From: Terriglobia bacterium
GTDB lineage: Bacteria > Acidobacteriota > Terriglobia > Acidiferrales > UBA7541
Reading direction: 5' to 3'
Length of the DNA stretch: 64,000 nt
Assembly (NCBI GenBank): GCA_023512135.1
Contig: JAIMAG010000005.1
Location: forward strand, 115,435 to 179,434
Positions 16,935 to 26,832 of this stretch are shown here, in pieces (the first letter of the stretch is position 1; every line of letters begins with the position of its first letter). The notes under the pieces are model-generated. The model did no database searches. It worked only from the letters and a program-made list of their open reading frames with translations, and was not told the origin of the DNA. The translations under genes and the position numbers were made by a program.

Positions 16935-18035
16935 TCAACGGGCCAGCAGCTCGTCCAGGATCGCGTGCAATCGGGCGGCAAACTGCGGGAATAGGTAGTG
17001 CTGCGCGACGCGCTCACGGGCGCGACGGCCAACTTCTGCGCACAACGCCGGGTCGGTGAGCAGGCGCAGGAGCGTGGCCGTCAGTGGCTCGACATCCCCG
17101 TGCGGCACCAGAAACCCGCTGGTGCCGTGCTCGATGATGTCGGGCGTGCCCCCGTGCGCCCCGCCCACCACCGGCTTGCCAAACGCCATCGCTTCCAGGA
17201 ACACCAGACCGAATCCTTCCCCCTTGCTCGGCAGAGCAAAAATGTCGCAGTGCTGGTAGCAGGCCACCAGTTCCTCCCGCTCCAGTGCACCCAGAAAATG
17301 CACCCGATGCGCCACTCCCTGCGCGCGGGCCAGAGCTTGCAGGCGCGGTCGGTCATCGCCGTCCCCGACCACCACCAGATGCGTATCGTCCGGGAGCCGA
17401 GCCAGCGCCTGAATCAGCAGGTCCACACCTTTGTAGGCATCCACCGCCGCCAGCCGCGTCACCGTGAGCACCACCCGCCCACCAGGAAACCCCGCCGGCC
17501 GTCGTTGTATCATCGGTTTTTGCGTTCTCTCCCAAAAGACAGGCTCCAGCGCCAACGGAAACAGACGTACACGACATGGATTGATTTTCTGAACCACAAT
17601 CAGCTGTTCTGCGGTATAGCTGGAAATAGCCAACAAAGCGTCCAGCCGTCGCATCGCCCAGCGTCGATACCACAACAGCGGCTCCCAGACGTCGACTCCC
17701 CATCCTACTGCAATGACGGGCGCGCTGGTGAGTACCTGCACGACGCGTGCCAGTGGTGTAAGGTTTGGATGATTGACAAAGACAAGCTTGGGACCCACAC
17801 AGGTCGCACTTAGTGTCGCGCGCAGGAAACTACCTTTCCTGCGTGCAAATCCCTCGAAGTGACATCGCCGGCCAGCAATTTCTATCCGGTGGATTCCGCA
17901 AATGTCGTTCAAACTCAACAGTCGGTATGTCCAAGATCTCCGGTCGGCCCATTCGGAAAGCACAGCCGCCAGATGGCGGCTGGCTCGCTGAACACCTCCC
18001 GGACCCTCGAGCTGTGTAAAAAGCCCAAGCAACAT
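16935..18035 (-). CDS. Glycosyltransferase family 4 protein
   Basis: 366 residues from the ATG at 18035 (MLLGLFTQLEGPGGVQRASR), preferred because a longer frame from 18134 overlaps the epimerase gene. It is GT-B type: an N-terminal GGVQR acceptor-side motif and a C-terminal GT4 domain with VVVGDGDDRPRLQALA, LGALEREELVACY and PSKGEGFGLVFLEAMAFG, which holds the E-x7-E donor-binding motif. It is the last gene of the minus-strand polysaccharide cluster and converges with xerD (6 bp apart). Donor sugar unknown. Confidence 0.85.
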   Translation of the reverse strand: MLLGLFTQLEGPGGVQRASRHLAAVLSEWADRRSWTYRLLSLNDICGIHRIEIAGRRCHFEGFARRKGSFLRATLSATCVGPKLVFVNHPNLTPLARVVQVLTSAPVIAVGWGVDVWEPLLWYRRWAMRRLDALLAISSYTAEQLIVVQKINPCRVRLFPLALEPVFWERTQKPMIQRRPAGFPGGRVVLTVTRLAAVDAYKGVDLLIQALARLPDDTHLVVVGDGDDRPRLQALARAQGVAHRVHFLGALEREELVACYQHCDIFALPSKGEGFGLVFLEAMAFGKPVVGGAHGGTPDIIEHGTSGFLVPHGDVEPLTATLLRLLTDPALCAEVGRRARERVAQHYLFPQFAARLHAILDELLAR

Positions 18036-18043
18036 ATTCGGTG

Positions 18044-19069
18044 CTAGGAAGCAGAGGAAAGCAATCTCACGGCCTCCTGCCCCCACGCCAAAAGCCTGCG
18101 GATACCTTCCGTAGGGGAGACCCTGGGCTGCCATCCAAACTCCCGGTATGCCCTCCGAACATCGCTGATGTAGACGCGCTGGTCCCCCGGGCGCCAGTCA
18201 TGAAAGGTGACCTCCGGCAATTGCCCGAGAGCGTCTTCCAGATACCGTCGGAACTCGTGCCACACAGAGAGGGAATTGGCCGGACCGCCACCGATGTTAT
18301 AGACGCGCCCTGCCGTTGTGCGAATGGCCGCAACGGCCCGGAGCATAGCTTCTGTTAGGTCATCCACGTAGAGCACATCACGCACTTGCTTACCGTCGCC
18401 ATAAATTGCCAGTGGAGCACCGCGCAGCGCAGCCAGCACGAAATGCGCCAGCCAGCCCTGGTCTTCGTTGCCGAACTGGCGCGGTCCATAAATACAGGAC
18501 ATACGGAAGACAATGGTCGGCAAACCATAGATCCGGTAGTAGTCCCGCACGTATTGGTCTGCTGCGCCTTTCGAGCAACCGTATGGCGAGTGAAAATCTA
18601 GGGGCCAAGTCTCCGGAACGCCTTCCGGAAAGTCAGGGGCGGCGTAGCGAGTTTCTCCTTCGACCACCCGCGCGGATTCCAAAGCGCCGTACACTTTGTT
18701 CGTCGAGGTGTACAGAACAATGGGCCAGTGTTTTTGTTGACGTGCGGCTTCGAGCACGTTCAACGTGCCCAGAGCATTGATTTCGAAATCTTCTCGAGGA
18801 TTGGCCACCGAAGACGTCACGGCCACCTGCGCAGCAAGGTGGAATACACAATCAACGCCGTGCACAGCTTGCCCCACAGCACTCGCATCACGAACATCCC
18901 CGGTCAAGAACGTCAGCCGCGCATGCCGACGGCGCAGCCAGTCTAGATTATTTTGTACACCGGCACGGCTCAGGTTATCGAAAAGCACCACGTCGTGGCC
19001 TTCGCGAAGCAAGCGATCGGCCAAATTGCTACCCACAAATCCCAACCCCCCTGTGATCAATACGCGCAT
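18044..19069 (-). CDS. NAD-dependent sugar epimerase, CDP-paratose 2-epimerase-like
   Basis: 341 residues from the ATG at 19069 (MRVLITGGLGFVGSNLADRL), with GAGGAAG upstream. The Rossmann TGGLGFVGSN binds NAD. The active site has TSTNKVYG and Y-x3-K in HSPYGCSKGAADQYV. Segments DNLSRAGVQNNLDWL, FRMSCIYGPRQFG and EDQGWLAHF are close to CDP-paratose/tyvelose 2-epimerases (RfbE) among short-chain sugar epimerases. It should make a nucleotide sugar for the neighbouring glycosyltransferases. The exact sugar is inferred from resemblance and not proven. Confidence 0.85.
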   Translation of the reverse strand: MRVLITGGLGFVGSNLADRLLREGHDVVLFDNLSRAGVQNNLDWLRRRHARLTFLTGDVRDASAVGQAVHGVDCVFHLAAQVAVTSSVANPREDFEINALGTLNVLEAARQQKHWPIVLYTSTNKVYGALESARVVEGETRYAAPDFPEGVPETWPLDFHSPYGCSKGAADQYVRDYYRIYGLPTIVFRMSCIYGPRQFGNEDQGWLAHFVLAALRGAPLAIYGDGKQVRDVLYVDDLTEAMLRAVAAIRTTAGRVYNIGGGPANSLSVWHEFRRYLEDALGQLPEVTFHDWRPGDQRVYISDVRRAYREFGWQPRVSPTEGIRRLLAWGQEAVRLLSSAS

Positions 19070-19124
19070 CGAACTGGCTTCCTCCTCAAGACGGATACCC
19101 ATTCTGCCGAGCCGCCACTGCTGG

Positions 19125-20309
19125 TCAACTCACTGCTGCCGGTTTCAGCGCGTCGTGGAACAGCTCGCGCAGGGCGGCGGCGTTGGCTTCCCAGGTGAGC
19201 TGTGCGGCTCGCTGCGCGGCGCGCTCCCCCAGGCGGCGTGCAAACTCCGGGTCGGCCAGCAGCCGGCGCAGCAGTCCGGCGAGCTCTTCGGCGTCGCGCG
19301 GGTCCTGCAAGATCAGACCGTCTTCGCCGTGCGTGACGATTTCGCTCACGCCGGCCAGACTGCTGACGATCACCGGTAACCCGCAGGCCATCGCTTCGGC
19401 GGGCGGCAGTGCAAATGCGTCCTCGAGCGACGGCCCGGCGTAGGCATCCGCCGCCGCGTAGTAAAACTCCACATCGGGCCGCGGCGGCAGGAACCGCACG
19501 CGTCGCTGCAGCCGATGCCGCGCGATGACTTCACGGCACAGCTCCGGATCATCGGTGCCGACAGCAAGCACACAAACCTGCTCCGCGCCCAGCCGGCCCA
19601 CCGCCTCCAGCAGCACCGGCAAGCCTTTGTTCCGCCAGTCGTTGCCAATCAGCAGCACGGCGAACTCTTCAGCGGCAAGCTGCAGTTCACGGCGTGCTGC
19701 TGTACGCAGAGTTCGCCGACGTATCGGATGGAACTGGGTCGCATCCACGCCGCTGTAGATCACGCGGGGTATCTCAACGAGCCGAACCCGCTGCGCTACG
19801 TCCGCAGCCGTTCGGCGCGACACCGCGGCCAGCTGCGTTCTCCGGTTGCCGAACGCGCACCGCTCCAAAAACGAAAGCAAAAGGTAATATGCGCGACGAT
19901 GGAGCAGCCGCGGCCAAGCGCGCAGCGGATGCTGCTGCAACCGATCGCTCCCAGCTAGCGCTTCCCGCACCCTGGTGAACAACACATGGATGGTAGCCAC
20001 ATCGGCATCCAGGCAGTTCACGCCCGGGGAGAACACCAGCTCGCACCGCTGTCCGCGGACCCAGCGGTCCCACCAGCGCCAGAGGTGGTTGGCCAGAAAC
20101 CACCACAGATACTTGACGAGCTGCGGCCCGGGCACATCGGGAATGCGGTGCCAGACCACCCGCGCCAGGTCCACGTCTTCGACGCGCTGGCTGTAGAGAT
20201 GGAATTCGAACTCGTCCGCCAGCCGCTCCACCTGTTCGCACGTGCAGCGCTCGGTGCCGTGACGTTTATCGAGAAACGGTGAAACCACTGCAATCCGAGG
20301 CCGGACCAT
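19125..20309 (-). CDS. Glycosyltransferase family 4 protein
   Basis: 394 residues. An N-terminal acceptor domain (RPRIAVVSPFLDKRHGTER) is followed by a GT4 donor domain, with FAVLLIGNDWRNKGLPVLLE, AVGTDDPELCREVI, VRFLPPRPDVEFYYAAADAY and PSLEDAFALPPAEAMACGLP as the E-x7-E region. It probably adds one sugar of the cluster's polysaccharide. The gene lies 7 bp behind the transglutaminase-like gene. Confidence 0.86.
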   Translation of the reverse strand: MVRPRIAVVSPFLDKRHGTERCTCEQVERLADEFEFHLYSQRVEDVDLARVVWHRIPDVPGPQLVKYLWWFLANHLWRWWDRWVRGQRCELVFSPGVNCLDADVATIHVLFTRVREALAGSDRLQQHPLRAWPRLLHRRAYYLLLSFLERCAFGNRRTQLAAVSRRTAADVAQRVRLVEIPRVIYSGVDATQFHPIRRRTLRTAARRELQLAAEEFAVLLIGNDWRNKGLPVLLEAVGRLGAEQVCVLAVGTDDPELCREVIARHRLQRRVRFLPPRPDVEFYYAAADAYAGPSLEDAFALPPAEAMACGLPVIVSSLAGVSEIVTHGEDGLILQDPRDAEELAGLLRRLLADPEFARRLGERAAQRAAQLTWEANAAALRELFHDALKPAAVS

Positions 20310-20316
20310 GATGTTC

Positions 20317-21117
20317 CTATTCGGCCGGAGCCGGTTTCACCTGATACATCGCGCGGGCATGCCGCTGCAAACGCCACGTGATCGCACCCCGCGCGGCAGC
20401 AGCCAGCAAAAACAGCAGAACTGCAAAGGCGGCAAACTTTCTGGATGGTCGATCCAGCAACAGGGTTTCGGCCAGCGCGCCTTCCCAGCCGGGAACGACG
20501 CGATCCAGCACCCGGCGCAGCACGCTCCCCAGCAGCGGAATCTTTTCCACGCGGACGTTGGCTGTTCGTTCGAAGGTGTAATCCGGGTTGTACGAAGGCA
20601 ACCGGGAAACGGCCTGCTGAAAGATTTCCGGGTCGGCCAGCTCTTCGCGCGTCAGCGCGCGGCCGCTCGCATCGCGAAGCACGCCGTGATTCAGGCCATC
20701 CACAACCACCCACCGCTCTCCCAGCAGAACTTCAGCAGCCACATGTTTCGTTTTTCTTTCCGGATTGAGCAATAGCAGCCGGCGGGCACGCAACCCGGAA
20801 GCCGCCGCCAGGTTCACGATTACGTTTTTCGCTGCCCCGCAATCAGAAGGGTACTGCAATCCGCAAAACCGCATCACAGCGTCCTGGGGCAGAGCGGATG
20901 CGGTTGTCGCACCGGTGCGTGCCGGCCAGTTGCTCATCCACGTCAGAATGGCTTCCACTTTTTCTTCCGGGGTGGCTTCCACAGGCACGATGGCATGGGC
21001 CAAGCCGCGCCAGTACTGCACGGCTCCGTATTCCCAGAGCAGCCCCAACCCTGCCAGAAAAGCTGTGAAGGCCAGCAGCCAGTTCCCTAGGCGCAGAAGG
21101 TTTCGGTTCGCCATCAT
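20317..21117 (-). CDS. Transglutaminase-like membrane protein
   Basis: 266 residues. N-terminal helix (NWLLAFTAFLAGLGLLWEYG) and C-terminal helix (FAAFAVLLFLLAAAARG) suggest two membrane segments with the domain between them outside the cytoplasm. The middle has the transglutaminase-like triad pattern: Cys in YPSDCGAAKNVIVNLAAASG, His in KTKHVAAEVLLGERWVVVD, and the Asp of that same segment. Such proteins occur in exopolysaccharide clusters. Substrate unknown. Confidence 0.68.
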   Translation of the reverse strand: MMANRNLLRLGNWLLAFTAFLAGLGLLWEYGAVQYWRGLAHAIVPVEATPEEKVEAILTWMSNWPARTGATTASALPQDAVMRFCGLQYPSDCGAAKNVIVNLAAASGLRARRLLLLNPERKTKHVAAEVLLGERWVVVDGLNHGVLRDASGRALTREELADPEIFQQAVSRLPSYNPDYTFERTANVRVEKIPLLGSVLRRVLDRVVPGWEGALAETLLLDRPSRKFAAFAVLLFLLAAAARGAITWRLQRHARAMYQVKPAPAE

Positions 21118-21135
21118 GCTCCTTGGTTCGGGGCG

Positions 21136-22782
21136 TCAAGCTTCTTCGCCGCCCGCCTGCCCCAGCCGCACGCGGCGTGCGCTTCCGGCCGCCGGAGCGA
21201 CGGCTGCAGGTGCGACGTGCGTCGTGCGGAAATTGGCTGCCGCCCATGCCCGATAGTGCGCCTCCGCCACCAGCCCGGGCAGGCGGAACAGCACTCCCAG
21301 CAGCAACCAGAAATGCGCGTTCAGAATGAAGTTCTGGTAGGGCTGCATCCCGCCGTAGGTGAACGGGAACAGCAGCAAGAACACGAACCAGAAAATCGCC
21401 GCGGCGACCGGAAACAGGTGCGTACCCCGCAGCCGGCGCACCACGCGCCAGGCTGCCACCGTCGCCGCGATGGTCCACAACAGCCAGGCGAGCAGGCCGG
21501 GCACGCCCATCTCCACCAGCAGGACTCCGTAGCCGTTCTCCACGCCAATCGGCAGCCGGGGCACGCCCAGGTAGCGGCTCACATACTGGGTGCCGAGGGA
21601 AGCGGTGCCGGTCCCGTTTCCGGTTTCCCAGTTGGGCTGCTGGAAGGCTTTGACCAGGTTCTGCCACGGATAGTCGCGGACCCGGTGGGCGAGCTCGTAG
21701 CCCGGGCTGGTGGGTGAGAGTGTTTCCCAGTAAAACGCCCACCGTGCGCCCAGCGCATCGGGGAACAGCACCAGAGCGACCAGCAAGCCCACCGCCAGAG
21801 CCAGCAGCATGCCGTGAATGGCCCGGCGAATTCGCTCCCGCACGCGCCAGCGCACCGGCGCGCCCCACAGCGCCGCCGTGCTCAGACCCAGCACGGTGAC
21901 CACCGCATAGACGGCTGCCCCGCGCGAGCCGGTCATCACGGCGGCCACAAACAATGTGCCGACGCCCAGCGCCGCGAACCAGCGCCGGCGGCCGTGCACG
22001 ATGAACTCGTACGTGGCCAGCCCCAGCGCCAGAATCATCGTCAGCAGCACGTAGGTGGCAAATCGTCCATCGCTGACGAACACGGCTGAGGGCCGGGCCA
22101 CCACCTCTTTGGAAACCGGAGCGACGCGCGTCAGCCGGCCCAACCGTTCCAGCTCCGGCGCCATCTTCTCCGGGTTCAAAAAATCCGGGCCGATCACTCC
22201 CTGAGTCACCCCGAGCACGGCGATCACGATGGCCAGGCCCACGCTGAAGCGTAGCAGCCGCTGCAAATCCTGTTCGGTCTCCAGCAGCGCATATCCCACG
22301 AACAGCAGCGGTGCGTAGTACAGATACAGCTTCATTCCCAGCAGGCCGTAGAACACGCTCGGCGAATGCGGATTGAACATCTGCACCAGCACCACGCCGG
22401 CAAACAGCAACAGCGGCACCAGAAACGGCGGACGGAAACTGCGCGCCTGCCCCTTCATCCAAGAAAAAAACAGGGCCAGATAGATGATGCCGACCAGCAC
22501 GTCCTTGCCGAAGTAAACCGCCATGCTGTTGCCCAGCCATTTCCGCGGCAGGTCCTCCACGACGACCCACAGAAGAAACAGGTACAGGCCATGGCGCCAG
22601 TTGGCGAGCACGACCAGGGCAATTACCATGGCGAGGACAGTTAGGAATCGAAACGCCAGGTCCGGCCCGGTGTCATACAAAATCCATTCGGCCACCAGGT
22701 AGGCCAGCAACAGCCCGCCCAGAGCCAGCAGCGGCGTCTTGACCCGCTGGGTGTTCATCGCGCGCATGCGTTCAGCAATCAC
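21136..22782 (-). CDS. O-antigen ligase/polymerase-like membrane protein
   Basis: 548 residues, very hydrophobic, with about 11-13 predicted membrane helices (e.g. LLALGGLLLAYLVAEWILY and AMVIALVVLANW). A long extracytoplasmic loop near residues 330-430 contains RDYPWQNLV, as in the Wzy_C/O-antigen ligase family. This type polymerises or transfers the lipid-linked glycan outside the inner membrane, which suits its place among glycosyltransferases. Wzy versus WaaL cannot be told apart from sequence alone. Confidence 0.8.
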   Translation of the reverse strand: MIAERMRAMNTQRVKTPLLALGGLLLAYLVAEWILYDTGPDLAFRFLTVLAMVIALVVLANWRHGLYLFLLWVVVEDLPRKWLGNSMAVYFGKDVLVGIIYLALFFSWMKGQARSFRPPFLVPLLLFAGVVLVQMFNPHSPSVFYGLLGMKLYLYYAPLLFVGYALLETEQDLQRLLRFSVGLAIVIAVLGVTQGVIGPDFLNPEKMAPELERLGRLTRVAPVSKEVVARPSAVFVSDGRFATYVLLTMILALGLATYEFIVHGRRRWFAALGVGTLFVAAVMTGSRGAAVYAVVTVLGLSTAALWGAPVRWRVRERIRRAIHGMLLALAVGLLVALVLFPDALGARWAFYWETLSPTSPGYELAHRVRDYPWQNLVKAFQQPNWETGNGTGTASLGTQYVSRYLGVPRLPIGVENGYGVLLVEMGVPGLLAWLLWTIAATVAAWRVVRRLRGTHLFPVAAAIFWFVFLLLFPFTYGGMQPYQNFILNAHFWLLLGVLFRLPGLVAEAHYRAWAAANFRTTHVAPAAVAPAAGSARRVRLGQAGGEEA

Positions 22783-22920
22783 TGCCTCTGTCCCTGATTC
22801 GCGGATGGCCGTAGTCTAGCCTCGGCATGCGGGTGATCCAAAATAATTTCCATGGCCCGTGCCAGAGCAGCAAGGTTGCCTCGCAAGCTCCACCAAGGCG
22901 AAAATGGCGGCGGAACACTC

Positions 22921-24108
22921 CTACCAAGCGCTGCGGGAGCTCTCTGCCAGGCAGTTGCGGTATAGCTTGATATAGTCTGCCACCATGCGTTCCTGCCGGT
23001 AGCGTTCCAGCGCAACGGCACGGGCCCGGCGGCCGATCTCAGTTCGTCGCGAAGGGTCCTTCAGGAGTTGTTCCAGGCAATCGGCCAGGGCGGACGCATC
23101 ACCTGGTGGAAACTTGATCCCGCCGCCCTCCGCCACCTCGCCGAGCCCGCCGATAGCCGAGGCTACCACCACGCGCCCGCGCATCATCTGTTCGATGGCC
23201 GCCAAGCCTGCGGTTTCCTCACAAACGCTTGGCATCACAACGATGTCTATTGCACGGACAACGTTCTGCAGCTCATGGTCTCGCAAAAAGCCGGTAATCT
23301 GTGTGCGGTTGGAAAGGCCGGCCTGCGCAATCGCAGCTTCGAGCGAAGCTCGCTCCGGACCGTCACCCACCAGGCAAAGCTGAAACGTACAGCCACGGGC
23401 AGCCAGGCGTCTGGCCGCCTCCACCAAGACAGGAATGCCTTTCTCCGACACCAGGCGGCCCACATAACCAATCACAGGCCAACCGTTCATAGGGCTCGTG
23501 TCCGCGCACTCGCTCTCGGCCGGGGCGGGGATCCCGTAATGAATCACTCGAGAGCGGGGCAAGGCCAGCCGCGTCTGCACATGATGCGAGATCGGCACAT
23601 TGCAGGTGGCGCGCTTGCACAGCCAGCGCCGCGGAAAAGTGAGCAGCAGCAGCCTGGCGCTGCCCAGCCATCCAACGGAAGCAGCATTGCAGCGCAGACA
23701 GAGGTCATATCGCCGGGCCTGGAAATGGCCCGGGCAGCAGGTTTTTGTCGGCTCGTAGAACAGCAACCCGTTCGGACAGCGCGCCTGATAGCCGTGATGT
23801 TCCACGACGGTGACTTTTCCCCGCAGTAGCGCCAGGGCCAGCGGCAGAAACGCCGGGCCGGCGAGCTGGACGATATCGGCCGCGCCAATCAGTCTCCACA
23901 ACTCCGCAATCCTGGGCTGCCTTACCACCGTGAACGGGAGCTGGCTATCGTCGAATTCTCCGGCTGGCGTCGGCGTCGCAACGGTAACGCGAATTTTCTC
24001 TCCGGAAGGTGCAGGTGTTTCGCTCAAGCCCTGCGCGAGCAGCATCACGAATGTTTCCACTCCGCCGACCCGCGGTGCAAACGCGTGCGTGTAGATGAGC
24101 ACCTTCAT
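22921..24108 (-). CDS. Glycosyltransferase family 4 protein
   Basis: 395 residues. N-terminal MKVLIYTHAFAPRVGGVETF is the typical GT4 start. An inserted Cys-rich stretch (residues about 125-145, with CPNG, CCPG and CLRC) recalls GT4 enzymes with a small metal-binding insert. The donor domain shows VIGYVGRLVSEKGIPVLVEA, CLVGDGPERASLEAAI and PSVCEETAGLAAIEQMMRG. It overlaps the double glycosyltransferase gene upstream by 4 bp. Between this gene and the next (22783-22920) I see no gene. Confidence 0.86.
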   Translation of the reverse strand: MKVLIYTHAFAPRVGGVETFVMLLAQGLSETPAPSGEKIRVTVATPTPAGEFDDSQLPFTVVRQPRIAELWRLIGAADIVQLAGPAFLPLALALLRGKVTVVEHHGYQARCPNGLLFYEPTKTCCPGHFQARRYDLCLRCNAASVGWLGSARLLLLTFPRRWLCKRATCNVPISHHVQTRLALPRSRVIHYGIPAPAESECADTSPMNGWPVIGYVGRLVSEKGIPVLVEAARRLAARGCTFQLCLVGDGPERASLEAAIAQAGLSNRTQITGFLRDHELQNVVRAIDIVVMPSVCEETAGLAAIEQMMRGRVVVASAIGGLGEVAEGGGIKFPPGDASALADCLEQLLKDPSRRTEIGRRARAVALERYRQERMVADYIKLYRNCLAESSRSAW

Positions 24109-26537
24109 GGCTGTGCCCTTCTCTCTGCCAGATTCCCGTGTCGGTCGAGGGCAGCGACGACGGCGTCGGTATTTTCTGCAAGCGACCAGCTACGCATGCG
24201 CTCGCGCGCCGCAGCGCCCAGCCGCCGGAGCAGTTCCCGGTTCGCCAGCACGCGGCGCAGGATACCGGCCAGTGCGTCCACGTCGCCAGCCGGAAAAACG
24301 AACCCGGTTTCTCCCTCGCGCACCAGGTCGAAGCGCGCACCGACGCGGTCGCTGACCACCACGCCGCAGCCGCACAGCATCGCTTCGTTCACCACCACGC
24401 CGAACGGTTCATAGCCCGATGGCAGCACGAGCAGGTCGGCCGCGGTGTACACCGCAGGAAGCTGCGACTGATTCACGAAGCCGAGAAAGTGCGTGCGCGC
24501 GGCAACGCCCAGGGCGCGGGCTTCGGCTTCCAGCGCGCCGCGCAGCGGGCCCTCGCCGGCAAACACCAGGTGCGCGGACTCCACACCGCAGGCGGCAAAC
24601 GCACGCAGCAGGTCGGCCGGGCGCTTCCACGGCTGCAGCTTCGCACTGAAAACCACGACGGGAGCCTCCAGCGGCACACCCCAGGCCGCGCGCACCGCTG
24701 CACGGTCTGCGCGGGCCGATTGCGCAAGCCACCAGGCATTGTCCACAGCATAGGGCGTGAGCGCGATTTTCTCCTCCGGGATGCCCAGCGCGCGCATCAG
24801 CGCCACGCCGCCACTGGAAGGAACAATCACGACGTCCGCCAGGCAGAACAGCCGCGGCCACAGCCAGCGCTTGACCGGAACTTTCCAGCGTCCGCCGACC
24901 CGCGGTTCCAGCGTGTGCGCATCGGTGCCGAACAGCACTGCCGCGCGGCTCCGCTTGGCCGCAGCTAAAGCCACCCAGAATGCCGCCACACGATAGCCGG
25001 TGTAGACGGCAACCGCATCCCAGCTCCCGTGACGAACCAGCTGCCACAGCCGCTGCAGACTCCGCAGGCGACCGTACTGTCCCAGATGGATCCAGCGATA
25101 GCCTTCCAGCAGCGGCACATCCCACTGCACGTCGCGGCCGAATTCCGGGTCGTGCGCAGCTTCGGCACCTCGCAGGCTCAGATAGGCCACGGTGAGCTCC
25201 AGCCGCGGATGTGCGGTCATCCAACGATAACCGGGAGCGCCGTATTGGGTCGGATGGGTAGCCAGCGCCAGCAAACGATAACGGCGCTGCCCGGCTGCGG
25301 TGATCTCGTTGAGCGCCTGGCGAATCTTGCGTGCCACCGCCGGCCAGGAAAAATGCGCTTCCCAGGCAACGCGATGCTTCTGCCGGAGCCCTTCCCGCAG
25401 GCCGGGGTCGGTCAGCACGCGGGCCAGTTCGCTCGCCAGAGCGGTTTCGTCGCCCCGCGGCACCAGCAGGATGCCGGCTTCGGTCATCGGCGGTGCGGTC
25501 TCTTCGCTCGCGTAGGCCACGACGGGCACTCCGCAGGCAATGCCCGCGATGGCGCTGCCGCGCCGCGAAGAAACCCCGCCGCGCACGAACAGGAGTGCGT
25601 GGCTGCTGGCAATCAAATCCGCAATCTGTTCGGCGGGCAGCAGCCCGTGCAGCTCCAACACCACCGGTGCACCGGCAAGGGCTTCTCGCAGCGCCGGCTC
25701 GGCCTGCTGCGCTCCGCGTCCGAACACCCGCAGGCGGAGCTGACCGACTTTTTCAGCGGCGGCGCACACCACGCGGGCCAGCGCACCGGCTTCTTCCCGG
25801 TGGCCTTCGGTGACCCCGAACACGCAGACGGTCGCCAGCGAATCGTCCGACGCACTCGCCGGCGGCCAGCGGGCCGGCACGTTGCTGCCCACCGGAACCA
25901 GCGTGGTCTTGGCCAGCAGCTCGGGAGCGGCAACAAGCCAGTCGATTTTCTCGGGTGCAACCGTCACCAGCACCCGATCCGCGCGACGGGCTGCACGCCG
26001 CAGCGCACTGCGAATCACAGCGCGGCGCAGGCGCTGGACCGGCGCGTCGCCACCTGCAGCCGAAGGATCATGCAGCAGCACGGCCACCCTGGCTCCTGCC
26101 CGTTGCAGCGTGCGCACCACGCCGGGGAATCGCAGCGGAAAGCCCCGTCGGCTCCACGCCAGCATGGTGTACTGAACCAGCACCCAGCAGCCGCGCCAAT
26201 CACGGGCTTGCACGCGAAGCTGGGCGAGCGCGCGTGACCAGCCCAGCCCGGCCCAATCCACCCGGGCGAGCACCAGCTCGCAGCCCTGTTCCGCCATGGC
26301 GGCGCGAAGCTGCGCGCAGTAGTCAGCCACTCCGTCGGTCGGCTGGTCGGGCCGCCCGAGCAGGGCCACATAGGTGATCTTCGTTTCTGCAGTGGAGTCC
26401 GCGGCTGCTTCAGCAGCAGCGGCAGTCCCGGCCGGAGCCCTTGCGGAGGAGATGTGCGGCAGCAGCTCCGCAGTGCGGCGGTGCGAGGCGAGCGGCTCGG
26501 CGCCACTGCTGTGTGGAGCGCGTGGGCGATGGGTCAT
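24105..26537 (-). CDS. Tandem (double-domain) glycosyltransferase
   Basis: 810 residues from the ATG at 26537. The reading frame is open further upstream but the extension is low-complexity, so the start is uncertain. Two GT-B units are joined. The first covers about residues 50-415 (KITYVALLGRPDQPTDGVAD, then FVRGGVSSRRGSAIAGIACG). The second covers about 420-800 (YRLLALATHPTQYGAPGYRW, then PSGYEPFGVVVNEAMLCGCG). Each resembles a complete GT4-type enzyme, so one protein may add two successive sugars. It is the first gene of the minus-strand polysaccharide cluster. Confidence 0.82.
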   Translation of the reverse strand: MTHRPRAPHSSGAEPLASHRRTAELLPHISSARAPAGTAAAAEAAADSTAETKITYVALLGRPDQPTDGVADYCAQLRAAMAEQGCELVLARVDWAGLGWSRALAQLRVQARDWRGCWVLVQYTMLAWSRRGFPLRFPGVVRTLQRAGARVAVLLHDPSAAGGDAPVQRLRRAVIRSALRRAARRADRVLVTVAPEKIDWLVAAPELLAKTTLVPVGSNVPARWPPASASDDSLATVCVFGVTEGHREEAGALARVVCAAAEKVGQLRLRVFGRGAQQAEPALREALAGAPVVLELHGLLPAEQIADLIASSHALLFVRGGVSSRRGSAIAGIACGVPVVAYASEETAPPMTEAGILLVPRGDETALASELARVLTDPGLREGLRQKHRVAWEAHFSWPAVARKIRQALNEITAAGQRRYRLLALATHPTQYGAPGYRWMTAHPRLELTVAYLSLRGAEAAHDPEFGRDVQWDVPLLEGYRWIHLGQYGRLRSLQRLWQLVRHGSWDAVAVYTGYRVAAFWVALAAAKRSRAAVLFGTDAHTLEPRVGGRWKVPVKRWLWPRLFCLADVVIVPSSGGVALMRALGIPEEKIALTPYAVDNAWWLAQSARADRAAVRAAWGVPLEAPVVVFSAKLQPWKRPADLLRAFAACGVESAHLVFAGEGPLRGALEAEARALGVAARTHFLGFVNQSQLPAVYTAADLLVLPSGYEPFGVVVNEAMLCGCGVVVSDRVGARFDLVREGETGFVFPAGDVDALAGILRRVLANRELLRRLGAAARERMRSWSLAENTDAVVAALDRHGNLAERRAQP

Positions 26538-26640
26538 GCCTGTCCGCGTCCGAGAGGGAAACTGTCCCGGTGCTCCGGAACCCTGGCCGGCCTCATGATA
26601 CCGCAACCGCCGCGAAGTCCAGCCGCGAATTGCGGCGCCG

Positions 26641-26826
26641 TCAGCGAGGATGCAATGCACCGCGCCAGGCGAGCACCCAGAACAGGGAAAGCACAATCAG
26701 CACAATCCGGAGCAGCAGCAACGGCAGCGGTGCGATGCTCCAGACAAACCGGAAGTGTGCGATCCAGGCGCCGAACAGCAGCAACCCGAAGCCAAGCAGC
26801 CGGATGGTTCGCTTTTCGAGGGTCAA
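26641..26826 (-). CDS. Small membrane protein downstream of thiI
   Basis: 61 residues from a TTG start, 6 bp after the thiI stop. It has two hydrophobic helices (LLGFGLLLFGAWIAHFRFVW and PLPLLLLRIVLIVLSLFWVL). Codon use and hydrophobicity suggest a real gene, but there is only a weak AGG ribosome site and I recognise no family. Confidence 0.4.
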   Translation of the reverse strand: MTLEKRTIRLLGFGLLLFGAWIAHFRFVWSIAPLPLLLLRIVLIVLSLFWVLAWRGALHPR

Positions 26827-26832
26827 GGCTGC

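Noticed and set aside
22783..23021. Short open frame between the ligase-like gene and the glycosyltransferase
   Set aside because: It is mostly the out-of-frame shadow of the glycosyltransferase end.
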